A DNA stretch of 64,000 bases from Perca fluviatilis (Eukaryota; Chordata; Actinopteri; Perciformes; Percidae): assembly GCF_010015445.1 (NCBI RefSeq), contig NC_053127.1, forward strand, positions 7,875,276-7,939,275, read 5' to 3'. The translations under genes were made by a program, and so were the position numbers. Position 1 is the first letter of the stretch; each line of letters starts with the position of its first letter. The notes under the pieces are model-generated. The model was not told where the DNA came from. It did no database searches and saw only the letters and a program-made list of their open reading frames with translations. This document shows positions 13,337-25,700 of the stretch, one piece after another.

Positions 13337-14253
13337 CTGTTATGTCAGCACATTAATGCCCATGGTGTCAGAAACACATTTAAGTTTTTGTGTACTTTTG
13401 ACCATAGAGTATAAAGATACTACTTTACTTCACACTGGATGAATAGCTGTCCATCTTGCATTTCAACTTAAATTAGGTAACAGTTTCTCCTTCTAAACTT
13501 CGGCCCGGTTGGTGCAACCGAAAATTGTGACAAAGTCTTACAAAACAAGAGTTTCAGCAACCTTGTTGCGTCAAGGTCTCCCAGGAAAATGCAAGTAAAA
13601 TGTAACGGCTGCAGCCCCTCACACACGCTGACACAAAGGATCAGACAAACACTGGGTCTGTGTGAAAGGGGAAGGACACAATTAGAAACAAATGCATAGT
13701 TTACCTGAACCAACGTGTGTTAAGTGCGTTACAGTGACTACTTCATCAAGTCGGACAACTAGGAAATGTAACTCTAAAATGTTAATACAGTATTCATGGC
13801 CGATACTCTGAGTATTGAGCAGTCAAATACAAAACAACAAGCAAATGATATTTCTATCAACTTTGCAGAAAATATTTTGATTGATAAAAATGGTCCACAG
13901 TTAAGAAAAAAAACACTCAACTGAACTATTCTAAATGAAAGAAATATATATTTTACAGTACAGTGACGACATTTTTGAGTTGCTTGGGTGCAAATGTGAT
14001 CATTACACAAACCGGTTACGTTCACTTTCAAAGCTCTGACCCTCACCAGGCGGTTTATGATCTTTAAGGGAAATTCTGAGGGTTCAGTATTGCTTCATTG
14101 CACTTGCTTCAGCATCCTGCATGCTGGAGTCGTAGTGAGAACAGGTGAGGTGAGATCTCACAGCAGGTGGGTTTGATTCCCATTTAATATGCTAACAAAT
14201 GCTAACAGTCGACTGCATCAAATCTGGAGAGTTTTTATTTTCTCTGATCCAAT
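13337..14253. other. intergenic between UIMC1 and hexokinase copy A
   Basis: Unique-looking sequence that recurs in inverted form at 56020-56880 and directly at 60590-61445. That recurrence shows it belongs to the duplicated UIMC1-hexokinase spacer. No gene was recognised. Confidence 0.5.
14234..14239 (-). terminator. uimc1: AATAAA polyadenylation signal, UIMC1
   Basis: AATAAA on the minus strand, in a segment that is conserved downstream of every UIMC1 tail copy in the window. Here it lies ~1.7 kb after the stop because of the insertion at 14254-15610; in the other copies it is ~340 nt after. Confidence 0.5.
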
Positions 14254-15610
14254 TGGAGATGTGCATTGAACAAAAGACATTTCTCCTCATTTGTAAGTGT
14301 CTCCTAGCAGACCAGAACCTGTACCTGTTGGATAAATGGAAAGTGGAGAGACAACTTTATTCTTAGCTCTAAAATAAGTCATGTTTGTCCTGAGGGTGGT
14401 GCCAGAAGAAAGGCCATACTGTAATGTAAATAAAAAAAGGGTTTATCCTCTGTACGGTGGCCAATTAAGGACATCTCAGAGTCTTAGCTGTGCTTTGACC
14501 TGAACACTAATGCTGGTTTGTTAACATGCTAAATGATAAGGTGCCTTAAGATCTGATATTTGCATGTTAGAAAGCTACATTTGAGCTAGCCTTATAAATC
14601 AGATTGTATTGCTATTCTGTCTTCACTTAATTATTCAGTCTGATGTTGAATGAAGGAATAATTTCAAGCTACATCCATCTCAAACATAAAGAGCTGAAAC
14701 AATATGTCTACTAGATTTTTAGATATTACTAATACATCAGTTGGAAAATTAGTTGGCAACTACTTAGATAATTAATCGCAAAAATGTGACACTTTCCCAG
14801 GTCCCACAATAAATTACAACATTTACCATTTCTTTTTGACATTTTAAAGACAAAAACAAAAACTGATTAAACGAGAAGATAATCTGTAGATGAATCGATA
14901 ATTTAAATACTCGTTAGTTGAAGCTCGAAATTATTGCCATTTTTGTTTCCATTTTTCTGGCTCTGACACAAGAAGATGACATCTGCATACAGCGCTCTGA
15001 TTGGCTGGTTGTTTGTCCACCAATCAAATCAGATGTGATTCAGAGGTCCCGAATCAGGGTAGAATCACGTTAGCTAAAATGCTAACATCAGAACGTACAA
15101 GCTAGCATGTGAACATGAGTACAGTTAGCGTCGCACACTTCCAATATTATGAGGTTTGTAACACATTTTTAGTGTAGCATGCTGATGTTTAACATTTAAC
15201 ATTAGCATGATGACAATTTAGAACATTTACATGCTAACATTAGCATGGTTCATGTAAGCATTTCCACATGCTAATACTTAGCAGGTCAGCAAGCTAATAT
15301 TTGGCATGTGTTGGCATTTAAGTACACACAAGGCTGAATTCAGTCAAATGTTTTGACCTGCAGGTGGCACTAGAGAAGAGATCCGAGGATCACCAAAGTC
15401 AGGTGGATTTATCTGATGGAAAACATGAATGTTATTGAAAGTTTAATGGCAGTCCATCCAGTAGTTGTTGAGATATTTCAGACCCCAGTTGTGGACCGGC
15501 GGATCAGTTCTGTAGCCTCTCAGGTAGCACGGCTACTAACAACTTCACTTTTCACACTTCAAGAGAGCCAGTGAAATGTTTGTATGAATTTGATTTACAC
15601 TTGAGACAGG
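14254..15610. repeat. insertion in the UIMC1 3' UTR, repeat-rich
   Basis: This block is absent at the same place in the tail copies at 55.9 and 61.5 kb, where ccaattggagat joins directly to ggttgagacatt. It contains 'gctaacattagcatg' low-complexity repeats and a copy of the dispersed repeat found at 8220 and 47470. No coding sequence. Confidence 0.7.
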
Positions 15611-15923
15611 GTTGAGACATTAGACGGACATTAAACTAAAGTTACAAAAAAGAAAATGTTCAATGCATAAAGAGGTAGTCTGAAACACCTTCAACAGAAA
15701 CAAACGTAACATTTAGTGGCACAAAAGAGTCAGAATGTGGTTTCCTTTGAACATTCAAGTGCTCCGTTGGTCATTGTTTACCTGCATAAATATGTGACAC
15801 CAGGAAGGTGTTTCAGAACGAGTCTTTTCTAACGGTAATGTCACATCCAACCTGACGGGGTCTTTAGTTAAGGCTCTGGTTCCAGGATTTCAGTCAGCAG
15901 CGCCAGTCTGCAGGACGTCGTCC

Positions 15924-16119
15924 TCATCTCCGTCTTTGGCGCAGCGTCTTGGCTCGATGCCGTTTCTTGAAGTCGATAAGGCAGCCGCTGGCCTCTGAGA
16001 TCGGAGTGAAGGACCTGATGGGAGAGTTACTGATCCTTAGTGTTGAAACGCCGCCTTCCTCGTCCTCTTCATCATCATCATCATTATCATCATCATCATC
16101 CCGCAGATCAATGACCTCT
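15924..16119 (-). CDS. uimc1: UIMC1 (RAP80), last exon
   Basis: The acceptor is ttttag and the exon ends at a TGA stop. It encodes an acidic run (poly-Asp with one Asn, then EEDEEGG) followed by SPIRSFTPISEASGCLIDFKK and a basic C-terminus, RQRRR. That end matches the known RAP80 C-terminus (SPVKSF-SISEA-DCLVDFKK, basic tail). It joins the preceding exon in phase 2 to give GEVIDLR. The poly-Asp is a GAT trinucleotide repeat whose length differs in the other copies (55446, 61788, 63539). Confidence 0.9.
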
Positions 16120-19100
16120 CTAAAAGTGAACAAACACACAAGAACACAAATACAGGCTCGTTAAATTAGAAAACATTTGTCCAAACTGGACCTAAATGAT
16201 TTAATTGGTAAATAAAAAGATCATTTGCCTGGTGTTTTCATCTGATAATGTACTAAACGTGTTTGACTCCCTCCTGTTTGTGTTGAATTAGTCTATATCC
16301 ACGACGTTTCATTTCTGGGATTGCTCCGGTGCCGCCGGAAATTCCTCCGGATGTCTCATATCGGCCGGCTGTCTGTCACCTTCCTCTTCCTTTGTGTTGG
16401 CGTTCTAAACTCCGGCGCAGTATGTCCTGTATGTCCCTTACCGGCTAACGTATTTCAAGATGGCGCATGAATATGGAGCGTCTACCCCAGTTCATGCAAA
16501 CGCAAACGTAAAATTTCAAGCCAAAAGGAATTCTTGGAATTGATGGTGGTGGTAAATATTCATGAAAAAGGACAAGTTTGTGAATGGGCAACACAGATTT
16601 TAATAATGAACAACTAAACACATTATACACTGGACAACTAAGCAACAATGTGTGTTGCTTATGTGTTTTTTTCCCCTACATACATTATAAACTACATTTA
16701 TAGATAGTTAAAGTCTATGTAGACTGATTCCCACGACAGCTTAAATGTGACGGTTGAGTTACAACACAGACATTTTCTACTACGTCTGTCCTCATAACAC
16801 CGACCGACCGACCGTTTCATTTCCAACGTCACTGTGAGAGATTCTGGATCAAAATGTCCACAGAGATAAACAAGTATTGTAACTTAAATCATAACGTCAC
16901 AGTGTTTCTTTACCCTGGATGGAGTTTGGATCCAGACGGCCTGTCCTCTGTGAACACACAACAACAAGTCAGTAAAAATATAGAATCAATGAAAGTTTGA
17001 CTTGACGAGAGGTTTTGAAACCTGGAGGTACTTTTACCTGAAAACCAGAATCAGAACTCTGTAGTTATCTAAGGGGCAAATCAAGGGTTAATCAATCTTG
17101 CAGAGTATCTTGTAAAATGAGCCCGGCATCGGTGTGATGAAAGTCTACATTTTTTCTTTGACTATAACAACACAATTCCAACTGGCACAAAGAAGGGCTG
17201 CAACTAATGACTATTTTCCATATTAACTAATCAAATGATTGGATAAGAGCCAATTAGTGCCCTTGGTATAAATAGGAACCAATCTCTGGTTCCTCAGGTG
17301 CAACGCGGAAGCACATACAGTTTTTGACCAAACGCACACAAGCACACCAACACCACAACACCACATAAGCATACATACAAGCAGTCATTTTCTGGAAACC
17401 CAACTAAGATCATGGAAATAATGGAATCCAAGGCATGAAAATATGCAGGGTTCATACACATTTTAACCAATACTTTTCCATGACTTTTTAAATGACTTTT
17501 CCATGACTTTTTGGCAAATTTCCATGGCTATGTGTTCCTGAAAATGTCAGTCGACATCATACAATAAGAATAAGAATCTGTGTTAAAGTTTACCCTCAGA
17601 GGTTTAACTATAAAATGAATGACAACGTATGTGGTTCATAGTGGGATTCGTCGTAATATCGCTCCCCGAATAGAACGGTGAGGTTAAGACGACGTGAAAA
17701 TACATTTATTAATGACATATTATTTTGCTGTGTTAAAACAAATTCCATGACTTTTCCAAAACTTTCTGGGTCTTTTTATGTTTCCAAAACCTTTCCAGGC
17801 CTGGAATTTGCATTTTTCAAATTCCATGACTTTTCCAGGTTTTTTCAAAACGTATGAACCCTGAATATGACTTGGATTTTCATTGATCAAAAAGGTAAAA
17901 AGTGCGTCAATTACTCTACCCGTAGAACAGCACCTCAGGGGCTAAAGCTTGGGCTGAGCCGCTACAGATTGTTTTCTAAATGACTTTATTAAATCATTTA
18001 GTCTATAAAATGACAGAAAAGAGTGAAATAAGCCTGTTAGACCTCCCTTAAAGATTGTTCAACCTTTAATGACATTAAATAGAGAAAAGTAGTAAAATTC
18101 TCACATTTTAGAGGATAATAAAAACAGAATCTCTAGTGTTTTTGCTTAATGAGTAATTGAAATGATTAATCGATGATCAAGATCCAAGTTGCAGATTCAA
18201 TTTCTGTCGATCGATTGATCGATCGATTGATTGGTTGACTAACAGTTCAGCTGTAGCACAAACACCGTTTCATACAATTAATCGAACATGATGGTTCAAA
18301 AGTCTGCTCAGCGTTACGTCTGAGCTCTGTCTAACTCCAGATTTCCACTGAAATGCAGAACGTCCGGATTTGTTGTGAATTCAGGTAGACTCACCTGGAC
18401 CTCTGCTCTCGGTTTGCTCCAGAGCGGACAGCAGATTTCCCTTCTGGGACATCAGAAATATAAATAAATTATTGTTTGTCATCAACAAAACAGATCACAT
18501 CCAAAAAGTGAGAACATAAACGTGAAAAGGGTTTAGTTGCATGTTTTTGTATCACCAAGAGTCAATTCAACTGACTTGTTTTTAACCTTGTGTCTGTAGA
18601 TTTAAATCTGACTCATAGCGGACTTGTTCACTTTTATTGGTGTGTAGGGATGCAACCATTACCGGTGTAACGGTAAAACATAATAAAAATGTTGACGGTA
18701 ACAATTACCGTTTTCATTAAAAATATCATTATTAATTCAATTAATTCAAATATTATCACGGTGGATTACCACGGTGTGGAAACAGTGTGTTTAATCCTTC
18801 CCAGCTTCATCGGAGTCTCCTGAAGTTGCCGCCCAGGTGCACTGCGTAGCCTACAACGTGCGTTTCTTGAAGTTGGAATCATGGCGGAAGGAGGAGATGA
18901 CAGCGCTCAGGGACATTTGATGTTAAAAGTTGCACTCTTGATAAGGTTTTGCCTTTATTTTTGTAATGTAATACATTTTTGAAACTATTTCAGCTTGTGC
19001 AGCCCTATCAGTGCTTTCTGAACACACTTTTTAAAAATACCGAAATTATTTTGGTCACTATAACCGTGAGGTTCAATTTTCATACCGTTACATCCGTTAC

Positions 19101-21901
19101 TGGTGTATATTACTGAGTGTGAAGAGGCTTACTGCTGCAGTCTTTGACTTCTGCCGTTGGAGGCAGTACTCGGTGTGTTGGCTGTAGTCTTTCAGCGGAA
19201 CAGCTTTTTGACAGATGAAACATTTCTCATAACTGTTGTGGAAAATAAAACCATATTAAAACAACAACCTGTCCAAAAACACTGAGCTGTTCCTGTTGAA
19301 TACGACCGGTTGTACCTACTTAATGCAAGTGTTGGAGGGTCCGTTGGTCTCTTCAGCAGTCGCCTCTGCTCTCCTTGTTCTCTTCCTGAGAGACTTTAAT
19401 GACACTACACAGTGGAAAAGAAGGAGTCATTTTAAACCAGCAACACAACAACACTGACATTATTTAAACTAATTTTCCTTTTCGTCCAAAACAGCAATTT
19501 ATTGGCTTTAGAAATGTTTCTCAACATCACAGAGACAGCTCACCCTACGCACTGGAAAAAGCTTAATACATCAAGACAGACTAGGTTGAAAATGAGGAGC
19601 AAGTTGTTGTCATGATATTGTTATGAATGTTTGTTCTGGATATCTTGCAAAACTTTATGATAAAGATGCGGGAAACGAGAAACCTTCCTGCGTTACTGTT
19701 TTTATTTACGGACATACTTTCCCAATTTTGGGAAAAAAGAAAACATCTAAGATTTAGTGCTTTACCACCGCAAATTTCACAAGAGATGTGAGAGATATTT
19801 TTATTACTGAAAGTGATTACATGTAACTTTTTAATGTTTCTGAAACTGTGTCAATTTTTATACAATGATCTTCAATGACCTGTAACAGCAAACGAGACTA
19901 ACAGTGAAAAGAACCCGATTTTTTTATAGTTAGTAGTTTTTAGTAAGGCCTCTGCCCGGGTTTGATTTTTCCCGCAGAGTCACAGAAAGATTTGCGGCAG
20001 GTAGACACACATTCTGACGGGTCACAGATTTCTTTCTAACACTGGGAAGCCTGCGTTAGCGTATCCAGCCAGCGGAGCCAGGTAAAAAGAAGCAGGAGAT
20101 TTCTTTTATTTATGTATTACTTATGTTTTTCTATTTCTTTTGGACTAATTGTATTTTAATGTTATTTTAGAAGTTATCTGCTGTAGTTATGGCTGATACT
20201 GGGGCAGGGCCATCACAGAAAGAAGGAAATTAAATGAAGAACTAAACGCTAAAAGGGAAAGACAAAAGGCGAGAGCGCAAGTCACACTTGATCGAGCTAT
20301 CAACAGAGACAACTACGGGATTGTAAATGATTCATGAACAAACATTCATAACAATGTCATGACAACAGCTTGCTCGTCTTTTACATGGTGGTGATGGCGC
20401 AGTGGATATGACACATGTCTATGGTGTGGGACATCTGGGTTCAATTCCCACGGCGATACATCAACCAATGTGTCCCTGAGCAAGACACTTAACCCCTAGT
20501 TGCTCCAGAGGTGTGCGACCTCTGATATATAGCAATTGTAAGTCGCTTCAGATAAAAGCGTCAGCTAAATGACCTGTAATGTAATAAAAAACCCACCCCG
20601 AATTGGCCCTCAGGTATGTAATATGTCTATTTCATTCAGAAAATAACTTTAGATAGCTCAATGTGGTTGTACGTCAGTAGCCAACATTAAATTACGTCGC
20701 CCTTCCATTTAGTGCGGCCATTTTATTCCTTTTAATCCGGGTTTGTGTTGGCTTACTATTTTCTTTTCCCTTGTCCACCTGTTACGTAACTTTTGTAAAG
20801 CGTCCGTGGGTCTCATGAAGTTATTATTATGTTGGTTGCTGCAACAATCTCTTAATGCTGTGGCTCATGACACAGTGACAGTGATACGCGGTTTAGCTCA
20901 CCATACATCTAAAGTAGGCTAAGATACTGTAGCAACACTTGAAATGCAACGATGCAACTGTAACGTACTCTTTTATTGTAAATGAATGATGTTCTGTCTG
21001 AGCAAAACATTCATTGCAACTGTATGACTGTATGTAATATCCCTGTAACGCTTACTCCTTAATACAGTGGCTAATACAGCACCGTAAAGAAAAGACCTTT
21101 AGGACAGCAGGTGTGGTAAAAACAACACCACTTTTGTCCAAAGCGGCCGCTAGAATCAACACAAATTGAAAGTTACATATAGCCACTTTAAATTAAAAAC
21201 GTGATAAAAGTCCTGTTTTGGGCAAATACTGTACATGTTGTATAAATCTCAAGTTTTAAAGAGTCTTTTACTTGTAAGACCACCTCATAGAACTCATTTC
21301 ATTTGTGATCTACTGTATTGGAGCACTGACTGCAGATATAAACATGGAGTATTTAAACTCACCTCTGCTCCAGCATCAGTCACCATCATCAGATCTTGCG
21401 TCCTGTCGTCGTCGTCACTCAGTTGGGTTTCTGTTGTGACAAACCAGAAAACACACTCACTGTGAGCAGTTTTGTTTTTCATAAAAAAAAGGCTTATTGT
21501 GAAGGGAAAACTGTATCATAAAAGAAGGCAGTTTCTTCGCCTAGTGAGCCTAGTAGAAAATATAAAACTTTGCTTTCTAATATTTTAAGCTAAATAACCA
21601 GATTCAGAAAACTCAAGTTGATGTGAACAAGGCGCTTTGAGAAAACATAAATACATTTCACAACAATGACCTCAATAACTGTATAATAATAATAAGTCCA
21701 AAAAAACATGGAGCTTCAGTACCTGGACAAACCTCACAGTCATCGGTATCCTGTCCTCCTTCTTCCCTGTCCTCATTCTTCTCTTCTTTTTTGCTCGCTC
21801 TTTCCTCCTCTTCCTCCTTTTTGTCTTCATCATCCTTTGCCTCAGCTGGAGGAGAATCAGCTGCTTCAGACAGCGGTTTGCCTCTCAGTCTGAGGCCACG
21901 C
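15924..21901 (-). CDS. uimc1: UIMC1 (RAP80), C-terminal half of gene, seven exons
   Basis: UIMC1 is the ubiquitin-binding subunit that brings the BRCA1-A complex to K63-ubiquitin at DNA breaks in the nucleus. Seven exons (21723-21901, 21363-21430, 19320-19393, 19133-19232, 18395-18443, 16914-16947, 15924-16119) join in frame to 233 residues. Landmarks matching the mammalian protein, in order, are VCPETQLS, YEKCFICQKAVPLKDY...H..YC, GNLLSALEQTE and the SPIRSF...DCLVDFKK-like end. Upstream exons for the SUMO- and ubiquitin-interacting motifs and most of the Abraxas-binding region were not found in 22-32 kb. The UBZ4 zinc-finger exon expected between 21.36 and 19.39 kb was not found either. The gene may be 5'-truncated at the duplication junction, or its first exons may be too diverged to see. 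Hexokinase copy A follows it, as HK3 follows UIMC1 in mammals. Confidence 0.85.
16120..16913. other. UIMC1 last intron
   Basis: Intron with a MITE end at ~16289-16390 (tagtctatatccacgacgtt), the same family as the full element at 42080-42482. No other coding signal. Confidence 0.6.
16914..16947 (-). CDS. uimc1: UIMC1 micro-exon (34 nt)
   Basis: The acceptor is gtgttcacag and the donor is GTAAAG. It encodes about EDRPSGSKLHPG and links phase 1 on its left to phase 2 on its right. The inferred call rests on splice sites and perfect phase fit. Confidence 0.7.
17446..17863. mobile_element. non-autonomous DNA element
   Basis: Ends are CAGGGTTCATACAC and CGTATGAACCCTG. The hexamer aatatg lies immediately outside both ends. 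The interior is repetitive 'ttccatgacttttcca'. No protein. Confidence 0.65.
18395..18443 (-). CDS. uimc1: UIMC1 exon encoding KGNLLSALEQTES
   Basis: 49 nt; acceptor gatgtcccag, donor GTGAGT. The peptide KGNLLSALEQTESRGP aligns with the conserved mammalian RAP80 motif GRLLSFLEQSE, downstream of the zinc-finger-like region. Phase 0 in and 1 out fit both neighbours. Confidence 0.85.
18641..19110. mobile_element. probable hAT-like non-autonomous element
   Basis: Left end tagggatgcaaccattaccggtg and right end caccagtaacggatg-type sequence (inverted), with 'accgttac' themes inside. Limits are approximate and no clean target duplication was found. Confidence 0.4.
19133..19232 (-). CDS. uimc1: UIMC1 exon, zinc-finger-like Cys/His motif
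   Basis: 100 nt; acceptor ccacaacag, donor GTAAGC. It encodes YEKCFICQKAVPLKDY followed by QHTEYCLQ. This matches the mammalian segment EKCYLC...VPFREYQCHVDSCLQ, with the same C-x2-C...H-x3-C spacing except H-x3-C here as HTEYC. It is the second Cys/His unit of RAP80, which follows the UBZ4 finger in mammals. Confidence 0.9.
19320..19393 (-). CDS. uimc1: UIMC1 exon (basic linker)
   Basis: 74 nt, SLRKRTRRAEATAEETNGPSNTCI. The donor is AA|GTAGGT. The acceptor attaaag is weak, but the alternative ctctcag eight bases downstream gives a stop in frame, so the weaker site is chosen. Phase fits both sides. It corresponds to the basic linker (TRRQKEAK) in mammals. Confidence 0.7.
19394..21362. other. 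UIMC1 intron with SINE; no UBZ4 exon seen
   Basis: A search by eye for a minus-strand Cys-x2-Cys...His-x3/4-Cys exon here found none. The main content is the SINE at 20388-20588 and ordinary AT-rich intron. Confidence 0.5.
20388..20588 (+). mobile_element. tRNA-derived SINE
   Basis: It has a box-A-like tggcgcagtgg and a box-B-like gggttcaattccc. The conserved fish SINE body (tgtccctgagcaagacactt, gtaagtcgcttcagataaaagcg) follows. A second copy is at 38919-39090. Confidence 0.85.
21363..21430 (-). CDS. uimc1: UIMC1 exon encoding TQLSDDDDRTQDL
   Basis: 68 nt; acceptor cacaacag, donor GTGAGT. Joined to the upstream exon it reads VCPETQLSDDDD, matching VCPETQLSS of mammalian RAP80. This fixes the phase and confirms the gene. 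Confidence 0.9.
21723..21901 (-). CDS. uimc1: UIMC1 exon, acidic/Lys-Glu-rich
   Basis: 179 nt; acceptor attttcag. Two donors are possible. GTTTGT at 21732 would put a stop in the next exon. GTACTG at 21722 keeps the frame and recreates the conserved VCPETQLS, so it is chosen. The peptide runs RGLRLRGKPLSEAADS, then a highly charged E/K stretch, then DTDDCEVCP. The exon begins mid-codon, so at least one upstream coding exon must exist or have existed. Confidence 0.85.
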
Positions 21902-22131
21902 CTGAAAATGTATTCAAATAAATAAACAGCACGTATCAAGAAAGATTACATGTCTGAACGGAACAAAAATTAAAAAAAATTGAGAAATCTCATTTAATTT
22001 GTGTGCAGACTTCAGGATGCAGAAAATATGCTAAATTGGCAACTATTTTGATAATTGATTAATCGTTTTATTCCTTTTTTAGGCATCCAATATCCAGCTT
22101 CTTAATTGTGGGAATTTTAAGCTTTTCTTTG

Positions 22132-22133
<2 letters not shown>

Positions 22134-22185
<52 letters not shown>
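22134..22185. repeat. (TA)n microsatellite
   Basis: About 26 TA units. Confidence 0.95.
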
Positions 22186-22188
<3 letters not shown>

Positions 22189-22497
22189 TGTTTTTGAAAA
22201 ATAAACTGCAGCTTCAAATCTAACCAATAACTCCATAGTCAAGAGTGCGGTATAGTCCTATCTACTGATTGTAATTAACTACTGACCTCTAGTGGCAATA
22301 AGACATCATTACTGTTGATGCAGACAAAGCCTGCGCTGTACAGAAAGTAGTTTTGGACCCTGAAGTGTGTTAAAACTGGAAAATGGCGTGATTAAGAGGG
22401 CTTAAAATGCTAGCATGCAAAATTAAACCATTCAATTTGTGGTTTCTGTTGGTCAGTATTTACCCAGAATGCAACAGAAGAAATACTGTTGTAGCTA

Positions 22498-22763
22498 GGT
22501 CTGTCACGATAACAAATTTTGCTGGACGATAAATTGTCCCAGAAATGATTGCGATAAATGATAATATTGTCGTTCTGAGACCATTTTCATCTAATATAAT
22601 GATAATGGCATAATAATGCAGGTACACCTTTTCAAAGATCAATACATTTTTATTTCTAAAGAATATTTAACACTGGAACTGGAAGACATTTTAAATATCC
22701 ACAATATGTCTTTGATCTCCTTTAGTATGTCGTCTTTTACAGTTGTGGAATTGCCATTTGTGA
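22498..22763. mobile_element. hAT-like element fragment
   Basis: It opens taggtctgtcacgataac and continues with 'gctggacgataaattgtccc' themes known from fish hAT-type repeats. The right end is not found; the LINE at 22764 may have inserted into it. Confidence 0.4.
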
Positions 22764-25700
22764 ACCATCACCTTATCGTGGTGGAGAGGTTTGTGTGTCT
22801 CTGTGAACCTGAGGGCTGTGTTGTCTGGAGCTTTGTGCTCCTGGTAGGGTCTCCCAAGGCAAAGTGGTCTCAGGTGAGGGGCCAGACAAAGAATGGTTCA
22901 AAACCCCAATGGAAAAACAAGGTAGAAATGGAGTGACCTGCCCGGAGGAAGCCCGGGGCCCCCGTCTGGAGCCAGGCCCAGACGGGCTGGCGCTGGGGCG
23001 CGCCTGGTGGCCGGGTTTGCCACGGAGCCCGGCCGGGCACAGCCCGAACAAGCTACGTGGCTCCCATCTCTCCAGCCCATGGGCCCACCACCTGTGGGAG
23101 GAACCGCTGGGGGTCGTGCGCTACCACATGGGTGGCAGTGAAGGTCAGGGGGCCTCGACGGACCGAGCCCGGGCAGCAGACGCTGGCTCTTGGGGACGTG
23201 GAACGTCACCTCTCTGTGGGGAAGGAGCCGGAACTGGTGCGGGAGGTGGAGCGCTACCGGTTAGATCTGGTGGGGCTTACCTCTACACACAGTCTAGGTT
23301 CTGGAACCGTACTCCTGGATAGGGGTTGGACTCTTTTCTTCTCCGGAGTTGCTCAGGGGTGTGGGCGCCCGGGCCGGGTGTGGGAATACTAACAAGCCCC
23401 GGCTGGCCCGCTACGTTTGGAGTTTACCCCGGTGGACGAGAGGGTGTCGCGGCCTGCGGGTTGTGGGGGGAAAACTCTGACTGTTGTTTGTGCATATGCA
23501 CCAAACAGGAGTTAGTATTCGGCCTTCTTGGAGACCTCGGTGGAGTCCTGCATGGGGGCGCCAGTGGGGACTCCATTGTTCTGCGGGGGACTTCAACGCA
23601 CCGTGGGCAATGATGGAGACACCTGGAGGCGGTGATTGGGAGGAACGGCCTCCCTGATCTAAACCAGAGTGGTTGTTTGTTGTTGGACTTCTGTGCTAGT
23701 CATGGATTGTCTATAACGAACACCATGTTCGAACATAGGGATGCTCATAAGTGTACCTGGTACCAGAGCACCCTATGCCGAAGGTCAATGATCGATTTTA
23801 TAATCGTTTCATCTGATCTGAGGCCGTATGTTTTGGACACTTTCGGGTGAAGAGAGGGGCAGAGCTGTCAACCGATCACCATCTGGTGGTGAGTTGGGTC
23901 AGGGGTGGGGAAGACTCTGGACAGACCTGGTAAGCCCAAACGTGTAGTGCGGTAGTAAATTGGGAACGTCTGGAGGAGGCCCCTGTCCAACGGACTTTCA
24001 ACTCCGCATCCTCCGCGGAGCTTTTACGTGCATCCCTGTGGAGGCTGGGGGCATTGAACCCGAGTGGACAATGTTCAAAGTTTCCATTGCTGAAGCTGGC
24101 GCGGAGCGGGGCTGCGGTCTTAGGGTCTTAGGTGCCTCAAGGGCGGTAACCCACAACACCGTGGTGGACACCGTGGTCAGGGAAGCCATCCGACTGAAGA
24201 AGGAGTCTTTCCGGGATATGTTATCCCAGAGGACTCCGGAGGCAGTTGCAGGGTACCGAAGGGCCCGAAGGCGCTGCGCCTCTGCCCGTGAAAGCAGCGG
24301 GTGTGGGAGAAGTTTGGAGAAGACATGGAGAAGGACTTTGGGTCGGCACCAAAGTGCTTCTGGAAAACTGTTCGCCACCTCAGGAGGCGGGGAACCATCC
24401 AAGCTGTGTACAGTAAGGATGGGACACTGTTGACCTCAACTGAGGTAGGTAATAGGGGTGGAAGGAGCATTTTGAGGAACTCCTGAATCCGACTAATACG
24501 CCCTCTATGTTAGAGGCAGAGCTGGAGGATGACGGGGATTGTCGTCGATTTCCGGGCGGAAGTCACTGATGTAGTCAAACAACTCCACAGTGGCAAAGCC
24601 CGGGATTGATGAGATCCGTCCAGAAATGCTCAAGGCTCTGGGTGTGGAGGGGCTGTCCTGGTTGACACCGTCTCTTCAACATTGCGTGGAAGTCTGGAAC
24701 AGTGCCAAAGGAGTGGCAGACTGGGGTGGTGGTTCCCCCCTTTTTAAAAAGGGGACCAGAGGGTGTGTGCCAGTTACAGGGGTATCACACTTCTCAGCCT
24801 CCCTGGTAAAGTCTACTCCAAGGTGCTGGAAAGGAGGGTTCGGCCGATAGTCGAACCTCAGGTTGAGGAGGGAACAATGCGGATTCCGTCCTGGTCGTGG
24901 AACAACGGACCAGCTCTTCACTCTCGCAAGGATCCTGGAGGGGCCTGGGAGTATGCCCAACCGGTCTACATGTGTTTTTGTGGATTTGGAGAAGCGTATG
25001 ACCGGGTCCCCGGGAGATACTGTGGGAGGTGCTGCGGGAGTATGGGGTGAGGGGGCTATTCTTCAGGGCCATCCAATCTGTACGCGACCAAAGTGAGAGC
25101 TGTGTCCGGGTTCCCGCAGTAAGTCGGGACTCGTTTCAGGTGAGGGTTGGCCTCCGCCAGGGCTGCGCTTTGTCACCAATCCTGTTTGTAATATTTATGG
25201 ACAGGATATCGAGTCGTAGTCGGGGTGGGGAGGGTCGTTGCGGTGGGCTGGGGATCTCATCCGCTCTTTTGCAGATGATGTGGTCCTGATGGCATCATCG
25301 GCCTGCGACCTTCAGCACTCACTGGATCGGTTCGCAAGCCGAGTGTGAGCGGTTGGGATGAGGATCAGCACCTCTAAATCGGAGGGCCATGGTTCTCAGC
25401 AGGAAACCGATGGAATGCCTTCTCCAGGTAGGGAATGAGTCCTTACCCCAAGTGAAGGAGTTCAAGTACCTTGGGGTTTTTGTTCGCCAAGTGAGGGGAC
25501 AATGGAGCGGGAGATTGGTCGGAGAATCGGGCGCAGTGGGTGCGGTATTACATTCCATCTATCGCACCGTTGTGACGAAAAGAGAGCTGAGCCAGAAGGC
25601 AAAGCTCTCGATCTACCGGTCAATTTTCGTTCCTACCCTCACCTATGGTCATGAAGGCTGGGTCATGACCGAAAGAACGAGATCCAGGGTACAAGCGGCT

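Noticed and set aside
15949..16164. Poly-Ser protein on the strand opposite UIMC1
   Set aside because: Antisense reading of the GAT repeat; the minus frame has splice sites and RAP80 homology.
20388..20588. tRNA gene
   Set aside because: The A- and B-box-like motifs belong to a SINE head; the rest of the unit and a second copy at 38919 show a SINE.
22864..23400. Independent protein genes in the GC-rich 23-26 kb island
   Set aside because: Frames on both strands are shadows of a frameshifted LINE.
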